The position numbers were made by a program, and so were the translations under genes. Below the pieces are notes generated by a model. It made no database searches, was not told the DNA's origin, and saw only the letters and a list, made by a program, of their open reading frames with translations. This document shows positions 6,144-6,761 of a stretch of 6,761 nucleotides of DNA, piece by piece. Source of the stretch: Acetobacteraceae bacterium (GTDB lineage Bacteria; Pseudomonadota; Alphaproteobacteria; Acetobacterales; Acetobacteraceae); assembly GCA_947462945.1 (NCBI GenBank), contig CANHTE010000072.1, positions 1 to 6,761 on the forward strand, in the 5' to 3' direction. Within the stretch, counting starts at the first letter, position 1. Every line of letters starts with the position of its first letter.

Positions 6144-6761
6144 TGCCCATCCCCTCTTCCGTCCCGCCCTCTCGGTTTTCCGCCGATGCGGTGGACCCGA
6201 ACCGCCCTGTCGTGGAAGGCCATCACGGCGCCGACTACTACGCCCTGATGACCGAGGCGCTGCACAAGATCCTGCTGGAGAAGCAGCTTCTGGCCCAGGC
6301 CGATACGGACCGCGTGATCGCAGCGCTGGAGGCGCCCAATGTCACCTGGGGCGCCCGCATCGTGGCCGAGGCCTGGCGCGACGAAGCCTATGCGCAGCGC
6401 CTGGTCGCCGATGGCTCTAAGGCGGCGGCCGAGCTGGGCTTCAAGATCAAGGAAGCCAAGCTGGTTGTCGTGCGGAACACACCCAGGCTGCACAATGTCA
6501 TCGTCTGCACATTGTGCTCCTGTTACCCGCGTTCCCTGCTGGGGCAGCCGCCCTGGTGGTATATTTCCAAGAATTATCGCGCGCGGACCGTGCGGGAGCC
6601 ACGCGCCGTCCTGGCGGAATTCGGGTTGACCCTGCCGCCGGAGGTGGAAGTCCGCGTGCATGATTCCAACGCCGATATGCGCTATCTCGTGCTGCCCATG
6701 GCGCCGGAGGGCAGCGCTGACTGGCCTGTCGAACGCTTGATTCCCCTGGTGACGCGGCACA
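6143..6761 (+). CDS. Nitrile hydratase alpha / thiocyanate hydrolase gamma, metal-binding subunit, 3' end cut by window
   Basis: 206 complete codons are visible and the frame runs off the right edge, probably only a few residues short of the end (family members usually end soon after LVTR). The metal site is VCTLCSC at 121-127: Cys122, Cys125 and Cys127 plus backbone amides of Ser126 and Cys127 bind a low-spin cobalt or iron. Thr123 is the cobalt-type residue, where iron enzymes have Ser. Cys125 and Cys127 are normally oxidised to sulfinic and sulfenic acids. Flanking text is classic: AELGF, LVVVRNTPRLHNVIV, then YPRSLLGQPPWWY, YRARTVREPRAVLAEFG and VHDSNADMRYLVLP. The common CYPWPVLGLPP reads CYPRSLLGQPP. 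The start overlaps the previous stop by 1 nt and has no strong ribosome site, so coupled translation is likely. No metal-insertion chaperone gene is visible; one may follow outside the window. Confidence 0.93.
   Translation, partial: MPIPSSVPPSRFSADAVDPNRPVVEGHHGADYYALMTEALHKILLEKQLLAQADTDRVIAALEAPNVTWGARIVAEAWRDEAYAQRLVADGSKAAAELGFKIKEAKLVVVRNTPRLHNVIVCTLCSCYPRSLLGQPPWWYISKNYRARTVREPRAVLAEFGLTLPPEVEVRVHDSNADMRYLVLPMAPEGSADWPVERLIPLVTRH

Noticed and set aside
5488..6761. Naming the three subunits scnB, scnA and scnC (thiocyanate hydrolase)
   Set aside because: The layout matches, but the subunits are short and the metal subunit reads like nitrile hydratase alpha; thiocyanate activity cannot be inferred from layout alone.

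Overview
The window is dense, uniformly GC-rich and contains nine protein-coding genes in two divergent operons. There are no RNA genes, mobile elements, CRISPR arrays or long non-coding stretches. GC-rich codon use, the style of the ABC permease, binding protein and ATPase, and the hydrolase families suggest a Gram-negative alphaproteobacterium of the Acetobacteraceae or rhizobial kind. That placement is an impression, not a proof.

Leftward operon (minus strand, 2795 down to beyond position 1): an isochorismatase-fold cysteine hydrolase very like biuret hydrolase (2115-2795), then two tandem M20-family zinc amidohydrolases of the hydantoinase/carbamoylase/allantoate amidohydrolase group (815-2014, and 1-822 which runs off the left edge). 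The two zinc hydrolases overlap by 8 bp and align without gaps at about 72% identity over the visible 274 residues. The second has a GTG start.

Rightward operon (plus strand, about 2941 to beyond 6761): ABC permease, periplasmic binding protein with a Tat-like signal peptide and ABC ATPase (an SsuABC/NMT1-type importer). These are followed without a gap by three small genes that together make a nitrile hydratase/thiocyanate hydrolase enzyme. The usual nitrile hydratase beta subunit is split into two proteins (124 and 93 residues), and the metal-binding subunit carries a CTLCSC cobalt-type motif and runs off the right edge. Adjacent genes touch or overlap by 1 nt (TGATG) from the binding protein onward.

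Between the two operons, two excellent sigma-54 (-24/-12) promoter matches sit back to back, one per direction, only 1 bp apart. The leftward one predicts a 19-nt leader with a good ribosome site. The rightward one predicts a transcription start downstream of the first in-frame ATG, which favours a GTG start at 2941 for the permease.

Interpretation (inference): this is a nitrogen-limitation-controlled system that imports a small organic nitrogen compound, hydrates a nitrile or cyano group with a split-beta nitrile hydratase, and strips nitrogen with a biuret-hydrolase-like enzyme and two carbamoylase-like enzymes. The substrate is not known. A cyano-urea or cyano-guanidine compound is one testable idea.
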